Below, one piece after another: positions 9,849 to 21,700 of a stretch of DNA of 35,473 nt. The notes below the pieces were generated by a model. It ran no database searches, had not been told where the DNA came from, and saw only the letters and a list, made by a program, of their open reading frames with translations. The position numbers and the translations under genes are program-made. Origin of the DNA: Thoreauomyces humboldtii (lineage: Eukaryota; Chytridiomycota; Chytridiomycetes; Spizellomycetales; Powellomycetaceae); assembly GCA_027596035.1 (NCBI GenBank), contig JADGJA010000158.1:1-35473 (forward strand), in the 5' to 3' direction. Every line of letters starts with the position of its first letter. Positions within the stretch are counted from its first letter, which is position 1.

Positions 9849-11408
9849 CTACTGTGCTCCGTCGTCCACGGTCGTTTCATCCTCCACCTCTTCCTCCTCA
9901 TCCTCTGCCTCATTGGACAGCTTCTCCGTTCGGTACTGCTCGTACAAAAAGTCGTGCGTGATCTCCTTCAAGTCCTGCAGATGAGAGCTCAGCAGCATGT
10001 AACGAAGTTTTGAAAAGTCGCAGTGTCGTGCATTGTCGACTGCGCCAGGAGAATCAGGCGAAGGCGTTAGAGTGGCGCTCTGATGATTTCTCCCTGCTAA
10101 ATATTCTCGTAACATACCCTCGACAAGACCCCAGGGATATTGTCGGCATCGGAGTCTCCGCCCGTTGAGCACAACCTCGTCTTCACTTCCGACGATCGAG
10201 AAAGGGAGAAGGGCCTGGGGAAAGCATGAAGGGGTCAGCTGCTACGCGCTTCGGGAAACGATCCACAAAAAGCAGAACCTACCCTCAGCTCGTTGTTCTC
10301 TTCAATCGTCTCATCATCGTCCTCCTCATCGTCGTAGGGGAAGTTGTAGATTGGGATTTTGTAGTAAGCGATGTCTTCCATGACACGTTTCTTGAAACTG
10401 GCAAGCTCCGCAGGGCCCATGCTGTCCGACTTTGCGATAACGGGGATGATGTTTGCACGTACGCCCAACCTTTTCATGAACTCGATGTCGATTTCACGCA
10501 GACTGGAATGTGCAAGGGTCAGCGCCTGTGCGATATCCGGTCGCGAAAGACCCATGCAGCTTACGAGTGACCGGTTGGTGCAATGAAGTATAGAAGTGCG
10601 TGGACACGGTTGTCTGTGATACAATGTCAGGATTGGGATCGGCATTTCAGGATTGGGCTGATATCCTCCGCTTACCCTGGAACTTGGGGTTTCGCTTGAT
10701 TCGAGATTCTTCGGCCAAAATGTCGTCGTATTGACGCTCAATGTACGCAAGAATGTCCTGGAAGCTGAGCGTCATTCGCATCAGCGATCTGAATAAGCTA
10801 CTCAGTGCAGTATCGAGCAAGAATACTCACTTCCCCTCGTTGTTGATGTTGTCGCCGAATCCGGGCGTGTCGACGATCGTGAGCGAGAGTTTGATGCCGT
10901 CCTCTTCCATGTCTGCATATGCTCTCTGCATTAAATTCTTCCCTCAAGCAGCGGTCCACTAAAAGCGCTCGCAAGTCGTTACCAACGGAGACCGGATTCA
11001 CGGATACAGTCTTCTCCAAGGCAGCCTTTTCAGGACTGCCGCAGTCCTTTTTGGGGAGAACGGGAGATTCGCAAAGAGTGTTGACAAACGTACTCTTCCC
11101 AAGACCCGACGATCCTGGAAGAAGGCAGCGTGAGCATTTCCGTCTTCCTTTCCCACAATAGAGCTCCAGACTCCTGAAGCGTCCCGAACGCCCTTACCGA
11201 CGACCATAACAGTGAACGCCAATCCCTTCTTGATGTTTTTACGACGAATGGTAGTTGCCTATTGAGCAGAAACAATTGTTGTTGTGTTAGGTCCAGAGAT
11301 CGCATTGAGCAAGCATCACTCCGCTTTGGGCAAGACGTCCGGCGACGGTGCGCTCACCAGCATTGCGGTACGGGCCAGCCCGTCGGCGCTTTTGGAGGTA
11401 GGAGGCAT
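9849..11408 (-). CDS. septin, Cdc11/AspA-like
   Basis: Predicted 323-aa GTP-binding septin in nine exons: 11408-11358, 11258-11198, 11114-10983, 10912-10831, 10764-10676, 10613-10565, 10502-10283, 10214-10118, 10039-9849. Septins form filaments at the cell cortex and bud or hyphal neck. Residues [18 protein letters not shown] form the polybasic lead-in and first strand, GSSGLGKST (about 38-46) is the P-loop, DTPGFGD is G3 and AKSD is G4. The septin unique element includes [16 protein letters not shown] and [19 protein letters not shown]. Middle text such as [17 protein letters not shown] is most like the Cdc11/AspA class. The tail is a short acidic run with no long coiled coil, which is unusual for that class. 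Splice sites were chosen to keep family alignment; the exon 4 acceptor (TATGCAG) is the least certain. Confidence 0.93.
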
Positions 11409-12154
11409 GGCAGGAGGCTTGACTACTTTGACGAGGTTGTCTGAGAGAGATATCCAGGGGGTTCGATATGGGGTGAAAGTTGGAGCGAGCGGCCTTTTCA
11501 GGAGGGAAGCGATGCGAACGGGGAGACGACCTGGTGCAAATTTCGCATCGGCGGCCGTTCCCGTCGGTGGCGTGAAAAATCATCACTTCGGCTTCCACCC
11601 TTCGGCCTTCGGGACCGAACACCTGTACATGACTCGACGTTGAGTGCGTATATCACCGACAAGGGAAAGACGATCCATTCTGCGATGCCGCAGTGATGAC
11701 TAGTCAACACAAATGTCTCCGCTGAATGACCCAAGCATTTCTTGCAATTTGGCAGCTCCTCGAAGAAGGTTAGGCGTCTCTGACCTCAAAGACATGGCAC
11801 AGGAGTAGGCAGAGATATAGAGATTCAGAGACTTCTTAATGAAGCAAAGCTGATACAGCTCAGGTATCATCCGACGATTTGAAAGGGACTGTCCGGTGCC
11901 GGATAGAAGCCTGTATATATCGTGCACAATTAGTTCTCGGACAGAAATACAGGGAGGAAATATCGGACATGCTTGAAGTGTTCCTCGTCTTCCTCTCATT
12001 CCTCTTCCTGCTTCCCCTTCCTCTCGAAGACCCCAAGTCTTGCTGGCCCTGCCGTCGAGGGTTCCCCTATCCTTGCTACAGTTCAAACCGCCAGGGAAGG
12101 AAACGACCTCCCGAGTCTGCTTTGTTTTCTGTAACGCGGACCGTGTATAGCGTC
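11409..12154. promoter_or_regulatory. shared divergent promoter region, septin / RSC-like gene
   Basis: This 746-bp gap separates two head-to-head start codons, so both promoters must lie here. A TATATAT run occurs on the plus strand near 11913-11919, about 240 bp before the RSC-like ATG. Open frames in the gap are not supported by any recognisable protein text. Confidence 0.5.
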
Positions 12155-15100
12155 ATGGAACAACCAATAGCAAAGAAACGCGGGCGACCACCAAAAGCTC
12201 ACGATGCACCCCATCACCATGTCATGTTGGCTATACTCACAGCACTTCGTGACATGCGAGAGAAGAGGTACCGAACGCATTTTCGGCAGGGGGGCTCTGG
12301 TGACTACTGCTGATCGGGCACTGGGAGCAGCGGACGGCAAATCTGCGAACTATTCGAAGACCTCGTCTCGAAAACGGATTACCCAGAGTATTACGCAGTG
12401 ATAAAGCGCCCGGTTTCCCTGCGGATGATCGAGGTACAGCTGCCGCAAGCCCGAGATTATGGAAGGGGCAACAAATGCTCATCGATGTTATTGTTCCGTC
12501 AGGACAAGGTTGCTCGCAAGCAATATGCGACACTGGATGCCTTCATGGGCGATTTGACGACGATGGTGGAGAACGCAAAGCATTTTAACAGGAAGGGTTC
12601 CCAGGTGTATAAGGATGCAACAGCTATGGCCGTAAGCACCGAGCTGTGATGGATGGCGGATAGCGATTGGGGCTGACCTGGAGGTCGTCGGCGCAGACAA
12701 CCTTCCATGCCGAACTTTCCAAGCACCTCTCCAGGCCAGGGCCTCCTTCGACTTCAGCAGCAGCGACTCCGACCCACGTGCCTGCTCAGATCCTTACCCC
12801 AGCACCTACGCATACGCCAGCGCGGCCCCAACCGCGTCCATACCGACAACCAGCCGCAGGCGCAACTGTCACGACAGTTCGCACGCCGCGAAATTTGGAG
12901 GTGCATAAGCGATCTCGGTCGGCAGGCGAGCAATCTGCTAAAGCTGCATTCAAATAGATCATCAAGCTCATGAAAACTATCCTGAAAGGCATCCTCGAGC
13001 AAAAAACCAGCGAGTGAGGATCAAAGTCATTAACGCGATTCGAAATCGTCCACTGATTCTTGTTTTCTGCACATCTAGAGGCCGGCAGCTGGCGGGGTTG
13101 TTTCTGCAGCTTCCAGATCGAGAAGAATACCCTGACTACTACTTGGAAGTATGTGCGTGTCTTTCTCTGCACACCTGGAACTGCTGCTGACGTGTTTTTT
13201 TATCGCAGATCAAAAAGCCCATCGCCTTAGATATGATCCAACAGCGTGTGGAAAATGGGCTTTACGTTTATATGAAGGAGTTTGAAACAGACTTTGCATT
13301 GATGATAGCAAATGCGCTGGAGTACAACTCCGAGGAATCCGACGTCTATGATGATGCTTTGACGTTACAGGTAGCATCTTTCGTCTGAATTCAAGCGAAG
13401 AACAGGCTAACGCCGATATCAGGAGCTTTTTCGGGAGTTGATCCGTGCTCATCATCCTATCGGGACCAAAGGCGAGAAGTTGAATGCGGAGCAAATATTG
13501 CGGCACGGCGATCAGACATATGTTCCTGGAGACTTCGTCTACATCTACAATCCCAACGATCCACAAAAACCGACCGTAGCGCAAATCAGTCACATATGGA
13601 CGAAAGAGACTCCGTAAGTGATATTAGCGGCGTCCTGCTCGAAAAGTCATTTCCTTGACGCAATTTTTCATAGCGTTCGTCGGGAAGGCATTACAACCTG
13701 TTGGTTTCTTCGTCCCGAGCAAACAAGCTATCGGCAGGAATACCGATTCGTACTGAACGAGGTTTTCAAAACGACGCATATGGAGACGTACTTTGCGAGC
13801 GAGATCGTTGGTCCATGTCATGTGTTCCATATCAAAGATTTCAAGCGAGGTCGACCCCGCAACGCACTCTCGAAAGACGTGTTCGTATGCGAATCACATT
13901 ATAACGAGCAAACGAAGTCATACACGAAGATCAGAAACTGGCTGGCATGTGTACCCAATCCAGCCGCTTACCAGGCGAAAGTAGACGACCTGGAGATGTT
14001 TCCGATGGACGTCGACCTTCCGCGGATATACACAGCTTTTCCCATTCCCGAAGCGGCTCCGGTCTTTGTCCAAACCCCAATCGTCGTTCCATCTCCGAAG
14101 AAGGTGAGGGGAAGCCGAGACGCATGAACTTTACTCTTCTGGTCACTTACTCATTCTTGTTCACCTTCCCCGATGGCTATAGGAACCGAAGATGACAAAG
14201 AAAGCAATGCGCGCAGCCGAAAAAGCAGCCGCAGCAGCGGCTTCAAGTGGTATGGCCGGCCCAGGGCAGCAATATGCTGCCGCGACGCCGGGGAGCATAA
14301 ATTACAGTGGCAACATGGTGCCAGGTTATGGGCCGGGCATGGTAGTCGGGACACCGACTGGCGGAAGTACGCCGGCGTACTCGCCGTTCGTGACACCTGC
14401 TACCACTGCTCAGATGTTTCCCCCGATGCCTCCACCACTGATCGACACGATGCCGCTTACTAGCGAGGTGCTTCCCGCGGCTACAGGTACGTTATCGGAA
14501 GGCGGTCATGACTCTTGCAATTGCCGCAAGCAACGCGAACAACAACGTTAAGAAACCTGGTCGCTTTCCGTTTAGTCGAGAGCTTTGAACAGACGGACAG
14601 CAGAAAGATGAAGTGGTATGCTGCTCCGCCGCTCGACGTGATAGACAATTGGACGGCCGTCAACTCGCTCGACTACCTTTACAAAAAGGCTCTGGAAAAG
14701 CGGAAGTTGGTAAGAGCTGAAGCAGCCTCAAATGCGTACGGCGGGTTCTTGACGACCCTTTTCAGACCATAGGTGACAGCACACTGCCAGGCAGTGGCAA
14801 GCGGCTAAAAAAGCTCCAGCGTACGTTGTGAAAGACAACCTCAGCTCAGAGTCTGGCAGCCCCAGCTCACCGAACCTTTCCCAACTTTCAGTCGAAAAGC
14901 AGAAAGCTGACGAGGAGATCGCCGAACGGACCCGGCAAGAGCAGCGATTTCAAGAGCAAGCCGCTGCGTCGGCGGCGGCCGTGGCGGCCGCGACAAGCGC
15001 ACTTGGACGGCAGGATGAAGCTACTGAGTCCGTTCTGGATGGACGATCCATGATCGCTGAGGTTTTGGGTGGTCAGTGATCCTTCGCTTCCGGGCCGGAC

Positions 15101-15201
15101 GCATGCCCAGGTTTTGAAAAACTAACATCAATCTTCTGTATTTGCCAGTACTTGCAAATACGTGGCTAAGCGAAGCGCAGGCGCTCCACGAGCGAATATA
15201 G
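12155..15201 (+). CDS. RSC1/RSC2-like chromatin remodelling subunit (two bromodomains, BAH)
   Basis: Predicted 727-aa protein in fourteen exons: 12155-12267, 12331-12433, 12503-12631, 12697-12900, 12958-13013, 13079-13148, 13209-13370, 13423-13613, 13674-14103, 14183-14486, 14576-14709, 14766-14820, 14892-15071, 15149-15201. An AT-hook (KKRGRPPK) is at the N-terminus. Bromodomain 1 (about 38-115) has YPEYYAVIKRPVSL and the acetyl-lysine Asn in AKHFN; bromodomain 2 (about 200-285) has YPDYYLEIKKPIAL and ALEYN. A BAH domain follows (GDFVYIYNP ... WFLRPEQT ... FVLNEVFKT, about 310-440), then a low-complexity linker and MKWYAAPPLDVI...SLDYLYKKA near 595-630, matching the C-terminal motif of Rsc1/2. 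A Glu/Ala-rich helix ends the protein. It would act in the nucleus, tethering RSC to acetylated nucleosomes. If the last intron is retained, translation ends at 15079. Confidence 0.92.
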
Positions 15202-15541
15202 CCCGCAGAGTTTACAAGCGGCTTGTGCTGCTCATCGAGTGTGAACCTCTTTACCCTTCTAATATTTAACCGTCGCCACTGAAGTGCATCCTGACTATAT
15301 CGGGGGTACGATCAGCAGAGCAAGTGATTTCGTTTGAAAGATTGCTTCCGGGACATGATCAAACAGCTATCCGTATTACTTCGCCGGACGTTCGAAGAAA
15401 AGAACACGCTTCTTGAATAAATACAAAATCGCTCGAAAGTATGAAACATCGGGATACATCGAGCTGATACGCCAGAGCAAGGAGAAGCAAGAAAAGCCAC
15501 GCATCCAGTGCGAGGAAGGAGTAGTTCGGGTAGAGCGGTTA
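15202..15541. other. convergent 3' region of RSC-like gene and IMP3
   Basis: This 340-bp gap lies between two converging stop codons. It holds an AATAAA at 15416-15421 on the plus strand, a candidate polyadenylation signal for the RSC-like gene. No gene is seen. Confidence 0.5.
15416..15421 (+). terminator. candidate AATAAA polyadenylation signal
   Basis: An exact AATAAA occurs about 215 nt past the predicted stop of the RSC-like gene in the correct orientation. Fungal signals are loose, so this is only suggestive. Confidence 0.3.
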
Positions 15542-16324
15542 TCACAAAAGATCGAAGTCGTCGAGCTGTGAGGGGAAGCGAGCGGGTTAGCAGGTTGCTG
15601 AGGCCATTCTGGATGCACAGACACACGAACCTTGTCGTTGTACTTGAGAATCTTCCTCTTGATCTTTGATGTGTCCACCCACGTGACAAAGTCCTCCATG
15701 TTGCGGGTGACGAGGTACGCAGGATCCGTGACGGTCTCTGGTCCGACTCGGATGTGCCCTTGCTCGACGTAGATGACGGCCTGCTTGACCGTCTCCGCCA
15801 TCTTCTGCCGCACCATGATGACGGCCAGACGACGCCGACAGAAGGACGATACCGTGACCTTTGCGCACTGCGACAGGCTCTTCTCGGCGTTGAGAATCCC
15901 CATCTTGTAGAGGCGTTCCAAAAGGGCTTCCGTTGTCGTCTCCCGGAAAGAGTCACGGGCGTCGAGGAGCGAGAGTTTGTTGGCTAGCTTCGTTATCTGA
16001 CCGGCCATCTTATTGTATCTGAAGTTTTGAGCCGGCAGGTCAGCTGGAGGTTCAGAGCAGAACCCCGAATCCCGCAGTACCCCGGCCCTCGGCTTCAAGC
16101 GTCCCGCCCTCATCCCAACTCGGGCACCGCTTCACCGCCGACTTCCCTTGGCCACTCCAAAAGCCCCGAACAGGTGCGAAGTCTTACTTTATGTAGTCCT
16201 CTCGCCGTGTGACATGGTATCTCCGCATGACCTGGGTCTCCTTGAGGGAGTTGTCGGACTTCCATTGCAAGAAATCGACCTTCTTCAGTAGCTTTTGCTC
16301 GTGGTACTTGAGCTCGCGGACCAT
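15542..16324 (-). CDS. IMP3: U3 small nucleolar ribonucleoprotein protein IMP3
   Basis: Predicted 182-aa protein in three exons: 16324-16188, 16018-15631 and 15565-15542. It begins [20 protein letters not shown], continues through [15 protein letters not shown], and ends [17 protein letters not shown], all close to human IMP3 (184 aa). An S4-type RNA-binding fold carries [20 protein letters not shown] and [26 protein letters not shown]3 sits in the SSU processome in the nucleolus and helps U3 snoRNA pair with the pre-rRNA. The last exon encodes only seven residues, but these match the conserved DDFDL end. A (GA)n run lies in its upstream region. Confidence 0.95.
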
Positions 16325-16814
16325 TGTTGTGAGCGCTGCAAAGTGAAGTTGCCGGAACCACTGGGCTCTTCAATCGTTGTCGGGCGCAGCGATGTACGGA
16401 TAGTGCAACAAGGGATTTCTCGCTGAACAGGTCGGTCCTTTGCTGCTCAAAGGTCGTGCGAGTGCCGGAACGAAGAGTTAAGTGGAGCGAGAGAGAGAGA
16501 GAGAGATGTGGTGGTTGGGGTTCAAAGGCAAAAACATTTCACGGAACCCTCCGCGTCCCCCCATCCCTGACTTCTTGAGCAATTCGACTGCGCAGCACAG
16601 AGGGCAACTGACCCATCGAGTGTTCTCGCCGCTGTTGCGCATCTTCTTCCAGATCTCCCAAGGCTCTCATCTTTCTTCATCGCCATTGAGCGTCGAAGGA
16701 GACAGGTGTACCAATATGATATTGTGATACGATAGAAAGAAAAGAGGCGGTGTGCAGAGAAAAAGAAAACAAGAGAGCGTGAAGAGCAATGGATGAAACA
16801 TGTGGAAGAGGATC
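16325..16814. other. IMP3 upstream region and NmrA-like 3' region
   Basis: This 490-bp gap contains the IMP3 promoter/leader and the 3' end of the NmrA-like gene, both on the minus strand. A (GA)n microsatellite is at 16488-16505. No gene is seen. Confidence 0.5.
16488..16505. repeat. (GA)n microsatellite
   Basis: About nine uninterrupted GA repeats lie roughly 165 bp upstream of the IMP3 start codon. GAGA runs in such positions can affect nucleosome placement, but nothing here shows that. Confidence 0.85.
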
Positions 16815-17852
16815 TCAAAGAGAGGACACGATGGCTTTGATGGACCCCTCAAGCGTTTCCTTCGGCAAGCCTAGAACGGCGTTGGCGGTTCCACCTGGCA
16901 CTTCCTTCTCGAAATCCTGCCCAGTGCCCTCCTGATAGGCGACGCCACGGATGAGCTCGACGATGGCAGAGTGGTCTCCCTTTCCCAGCTTCTCCAATCC
17001 TTCCTTGCTAGTTTCTACGGCGGATCGCTTCTCGACAGTGAACTTGGAACCGGTCGCAGACTCCAGGGCGGCCAGCACCTCGTTCTGAGAGGCGGTGACC
17101 GAGGCGACGTAGATGGTCTTGTTCTCGGTCTCCTTGAGGTGGGAAAGAACGCCTGCCACCGACTTTCCGATCGTGGACAGGTTGGTGAAAGAGACTTTGC
17201 GGTCACCGGCGTCGAAGATGGTGGCTTTCCGGTTCGCAAGGTCGTAACCAAGGAAACCGTTCTTCACTCCCTGAAGTATCGGAAACGGTGTGAAGGGGTG
17301 CGGAGGAAAGAAGTTCAGTCAAGCCCGGAACATGACTTACCCAGTCAAAGAACGGGCCTGTGGCGATCGCGGTGTATGAGAAGGAAGGGTGATCCTTGGC
17401 AACCTGCTGCAGGTAGGCAACCACTTCGAGCTTGCCCTTGAAGAGAGGGACGAGCTCCTGTGACTTTTTGTTCTCGGTGTTGGAGCCGAATTCGCTAGGA
17501 ATGAAGCGTTTCACTCCAGCTTTGACAGCAGCATCGATGATGATCTTCTGCTGAGCAAAGCCTTCTGCCCCGACGGTGGAGATGACAGCATCCTGACCCT
17601 TGAATGCGGAAACGAGCGAGTCAAGAGAGTAATCCGTACGGTGGACCTTCAGGTCGCTGGGGAAGGTAGACTTCGATTCTTGTCGGGTCAGAATGGAAAC
17701 AGCAAATTTGGCGTCGACGATCTCTTCCAGGATGCTCGGACCGAGGTTGCCGGAAGCCTTATCAGATGAAGAGTGCAGACGTCAGAAAAGACCCAGGCAA
17801 TGCACTGGACGATCATTCTTACACCAATAAGGATGACGTTCCGAATGGACAT
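16815..17852 (-). CDS. NmrA-like / isoflavone-reductase-like NAD(P)-binding protein
   Basis: Predicted 300-aa protein in three exons: 17852-17823, 17757-17341 and 17270-16815. It opens MSIRNVILIGASGNLGPSIL, a Rossmann strand with the GxxGxxG dinucleotide motif at about 10-16 split by the first intron. Further family text includes SILTRQESKSTFP, QDAVISTVGAEGFAQQKIII, and VKRFIPSEFGSNTEN, the typical loop of the NmrA/isoflavone reductase group. Members are either NAD(P)H-dependent reductases or redox-sensing regulators; the sequence does not decide which. The protein should be soluble, with no signal or membrane segment. A well-formed TATA box lies about 109 bp upstream, suggesting inducible expression. 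No metabolic neighbour points to a substrate. Confidence 0.92.
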
Positions 17853-17960
17853 GCTGTGAGCGAAAGTGGTGCAGTAAGACTGGGTATGGGTGCAAGATGA
17901 ATTGAGACGGTGTTCCCTGACTATGGAGATGGAAAAGGAACCGGATTGGCTATGATCCCT

Positions 17961-17968
17961 TTTATATA
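17961..17968 (-). promoter_or_regulatory. TATA box of the NmrA-like gene
   Basis: On the minus strand this reads TATATAAA, a consensus TATA element, starting 109-116 bp upstream of the ATG at 17852. Confidence 0.65.
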
Positions 17969-17969
17969 C

Positions 17970-18716
17970 CTCTTCACTTGCAGCGGCTGGGAAGCGATCG
18001 GGTTGCTATTTGAAATTCAAGGAGTTTAGTGTTGTAACCTGCATCGACAGCTAAATTGCGCCATGCAGCAGGACTCAGCAGGATGCAGCCATGCAGCCTT
18101 GCGCCGAGAGGCAGTCGAATGGTGCCTCGGGCCTCGGTGCTCTGTCGCAAACAGCTATGTACACGTGTAGCTGCCCTGCACGATTTGCAATTCGCCCCTA
18201 ACCTGCTACCCCGGCTCTGCAATAGACCAGGACTTTTGATAGACAGCTGCTTTCTTTGCTATTGGTGACGCACGAAGCAGTGCAGCTTTTTTGTCGGACG
18301 GAAAGCTGATATTCACTACCATTACTAACAACAGGTAAACGGGAGCCCTGAAAGACCGAGGGGAGCGCCGTTCCTGTAGTCAATTATCAGAGCGTTTGGC
18401 AGACTACTATCTGTTAATAGCACTGTGAGGGCATCAAATTTCAACTAGGATACATATAGACGCTTGGTGCTTGTCAAACCACAGCTGTATGTGACTTAGA
18501 TCAGATTCAACATGACATTCTGCCTGGATGTGAAAAGATGTCCCGCAAACTGCTCGTCCCGTTGTGCAGCTCGTACCAGCCAGCGCAGTGACCCTGAGGC
18601 TGCCGAGCCGGACTTGTTCGGACGGCCGGACAGGTCTTTTGTTCCAGCCAGACTTTCTCGTTCCCACACCACACATCATAGTCAACTCCTTTCCTCACAA
18701 CGACTCGGCATTCAGA
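17970..18716. other. upstream region between NmrA-like gene and POL3
   Basis: This is the divergent intergenic region. Apart from the TATA box, I see short CATGCAGC repeats near 18062-18095 and no supported gene. The POL3 promoter should lie in its right half. Confidence 0.45.
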
Positions 18717-21700
18717 ATGACCCAACTTACACCCTTGAAGAGAGAGCGTGAGGGACTTCAAATTGATCGAAATGAGGCTTCTACTGCTAGCACGACATCC
18801 CACCCTGCGAAGCTTCCCACTATGAAGGTCCGTCACAGAGTTTATCTAAAGCTAAAGTTCAACGAGCTTTCGCTGAAATCAGGTTTAGAAACATCGAAGC
18901 GGTCTTGAAGCGGTCATGGGGACGGCCCCCGCGTTTGAGGCTCAGCTCGAGCGTCTCGCGCAAGAGGCTGTGAAGGTCGATAACCCGGAGGACACCTGGA
19001 AGCGACCATACCTCGAACCTATCGAGCCACGAACTCGATCTATAGGTGCAGCGGAATGTTCTTCTTCAAAGCCCTGAAGGTTCACCAGAACTGACTTTGT
19101 CAGTCTTCAATCAGCCTTCCAGCAGATCGACATTGATGATGTCGTCCAGAGTTACCCTAGCGAACTCGCCAATGCATATCACCTTACCGAAGCCGCGACG
19201 TTGCGAATGTACGGTTGCACGATGGAGGGACATAGCGTTACATGCCACGTGCACGGGTTTCTTCCATACTTCTACGTACCGGCACCAATGGACTATCGGC
19301 CCGAGCACAAAGAGGCGATGCTGCGAGCGCTGAACGAATCCCTACGAGCTCAGCGGAGCCCTTCCGCGCTCGATGTCCAAATGGTCCTCAAATCGAGCAT
19401 TTATGGCTACCATGGCAAGAAAAAGGCGCTCTTTCTGCGAATCGTTCTGCGGCTAGCCTCGTTCGTGTCGCAGACCAAGCGAATCTTCAACCAGGGCTTT
19501 CAAGTTCAAGGACTGGGACGAGTGTCCGCGGATCCATGTTACGAGAGCAACATACCCTACCCTCTCAGATTCATGATTGACGCAAAGGTCCAAGGCGCAA
19601 GTTGGGTCGAACTCGTTCCGGCCAAGTACCAGGTCCGCAACAGCAGCTCGAAAGTTTCGAGCTCGCAGATTGAGGTTGATGTCCACTTTAACGATCTGAC
19701 CGCGCACCAGCCCGAAGGCGATTGGGAAAAAGTCGCCCCACTTCGGATCCTCAGTTTTGATATTGAGTGTGCCGGCCGAAAGGGTGTGTTTCCCGAACCT
19801 TCCGTTGATCCTGTCATTCAGATTGCAAACATGGTCACAATACAAGGGGAAAGCAGGCCTTTCATCCGTAACGTTATGACTTTGAACACTTGCGCAAACA
19901 TTGTGGGCACACATACAATGTGCTTCCAGGACGAGCGTGCCCTGCTACAAAAATGGCGAGATTTTGTCTCTGCGATGGATCCTGATCTCATCATCGGTTA
20001 CAACATCAACGGCTTCGATTTCCCTTATCTGCTGGATCGGGCGGAGGCTTTGAAGGTTGATGATTTCCCTTATTTGGGTCGCATCTTGACTTCGAAGACG
20101 AGCGCGAAGGACACTCGCTTTTCGTCAAAGGGACTTGGTACGCGAGAATCCAAAAATATCAACCTTGAAGGGCGGCTCCAGATGGACGTCCTGCAAGTCA
20201 TGCAGCGCGACTACAAGCTGAGATCATATACGCTGAACTCGGTTTGTGCTCACTTTCTCGGAGAGCAGAAGGAGGACGTCCATTACTCGATCATCACCGA
20301 TCTTCAAAACGGCAATGACGAGACGCGTCGACGCTTGGCCATCTATTGCTTGAAGGATGCGTACCTCCCCCAGCGATTGATCGACAAGCTGATGTGTGTT
20401 ATCAACTACATGGAGATGGCCCGTGTCACCGGAGTGCCGTTCAACTACCTCCTAACCAGAGGACAGCAAATCAAAGTTGTTTCGCAACTATATCGAAAAG
20501 CAAAAACCGAGGACCTTTTGATTCCAGCTTTGGAGGTGGAAGGGTCAGATGATGTGCAATACGAGGGAGCCACTGTCATCGAACCGATGAAGGGCTTCTA
20601 TGAAAGGCCAATCGCAACCCTTGATTTTACGTCCCTGTACCCGTCCATCATGATGGCGCATAATTTATGCTATTCCACCTGGCTAGCGGATGTAAAGACA
20701 GCAGAAAAACATGGGTTGGTGAAGGATATAGACTACAAAGTTACACCTGATAATGGTACGTTCCCAGAATTGACGGATCGCATGCGTCAAAGACTTTTGA
20801 CCGGGCACTTCGTTGCAGCATTCTTTTGCAAACCATCTGTACGTAAGGGCATTCTACCGACCATTCTCGAGGATTTGCTCGCTGCTCGCAAGCGGGCAAA
20901 GGGCGACCTCAAGAAGGAGAAAGACCCCTTCAAACGTGCCGTACTGGACGGTCGTCAACTCGCACTAAAGGTCCACAGTACTTTCTTATGTTTTGTTCGA
21001 ACTTCTCCTGATGTTCTTCGTCTCATCCACAGGTCAGCGCTAACTCAGTATACGGATTTACTGGAGCCACAATTGGGAAGTTGCCACTGCTTGCCATCTC
21101 CGCCAGTACCACTGCCTATGGTCGTGAGATGATTGAATTGACGAAATCTCGCGTCGAAAGCAAGTTCAACATCGAAAACGGCTTCGAATTCGACGCTCAG
21201 GTCATCTATGGCGACACCGATTCCGTGATGGTAAAATTTGGGGTTGCTTCTGTAGCGGAGGCTATGAAGCTCGGACGGGAAGCTGCGGACTATGTCACTG
21301 GCTTTTTTGAGAAACCGATCAACCTCGACTTTGAGAAAGTTTATTTCCCGTATCTACTCATCAACAAAAAGCGATACGCGGGGCTCTACTGGACAAAACC
21401 CGAGATTCACGACAAGATGGATACCAAAGGAATTGAGGTATAGTCATCCGGAGTGTTGTATGCTGCGCTCTTTACTGACCTTCGTCGACGCATCAGACGG
21501 TGCGAAGAGATTCCTGCAGACTCGTCTCGAGCGTTATTGAGACATGTCTGAAGAAGATCTTGGTCGACCGAGACGTTGATGGCGCAGAAGAGTACGTCTT
21601 GACCGATGCTGTTGTATCAAACAATGTACTCACGCTGAGCTTCTTAGGTATACCAAAGGGGTTATTCGCGACCTTCTTCAGAACAAGATTGATCTTTCTC

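Noticed and set aside
11284..11643. 119-codon plus-strand frame opposite the septin start
   Set aside because: It overlaps septin exon 1 and the divergent promoter, and shows no protein-like pattern.
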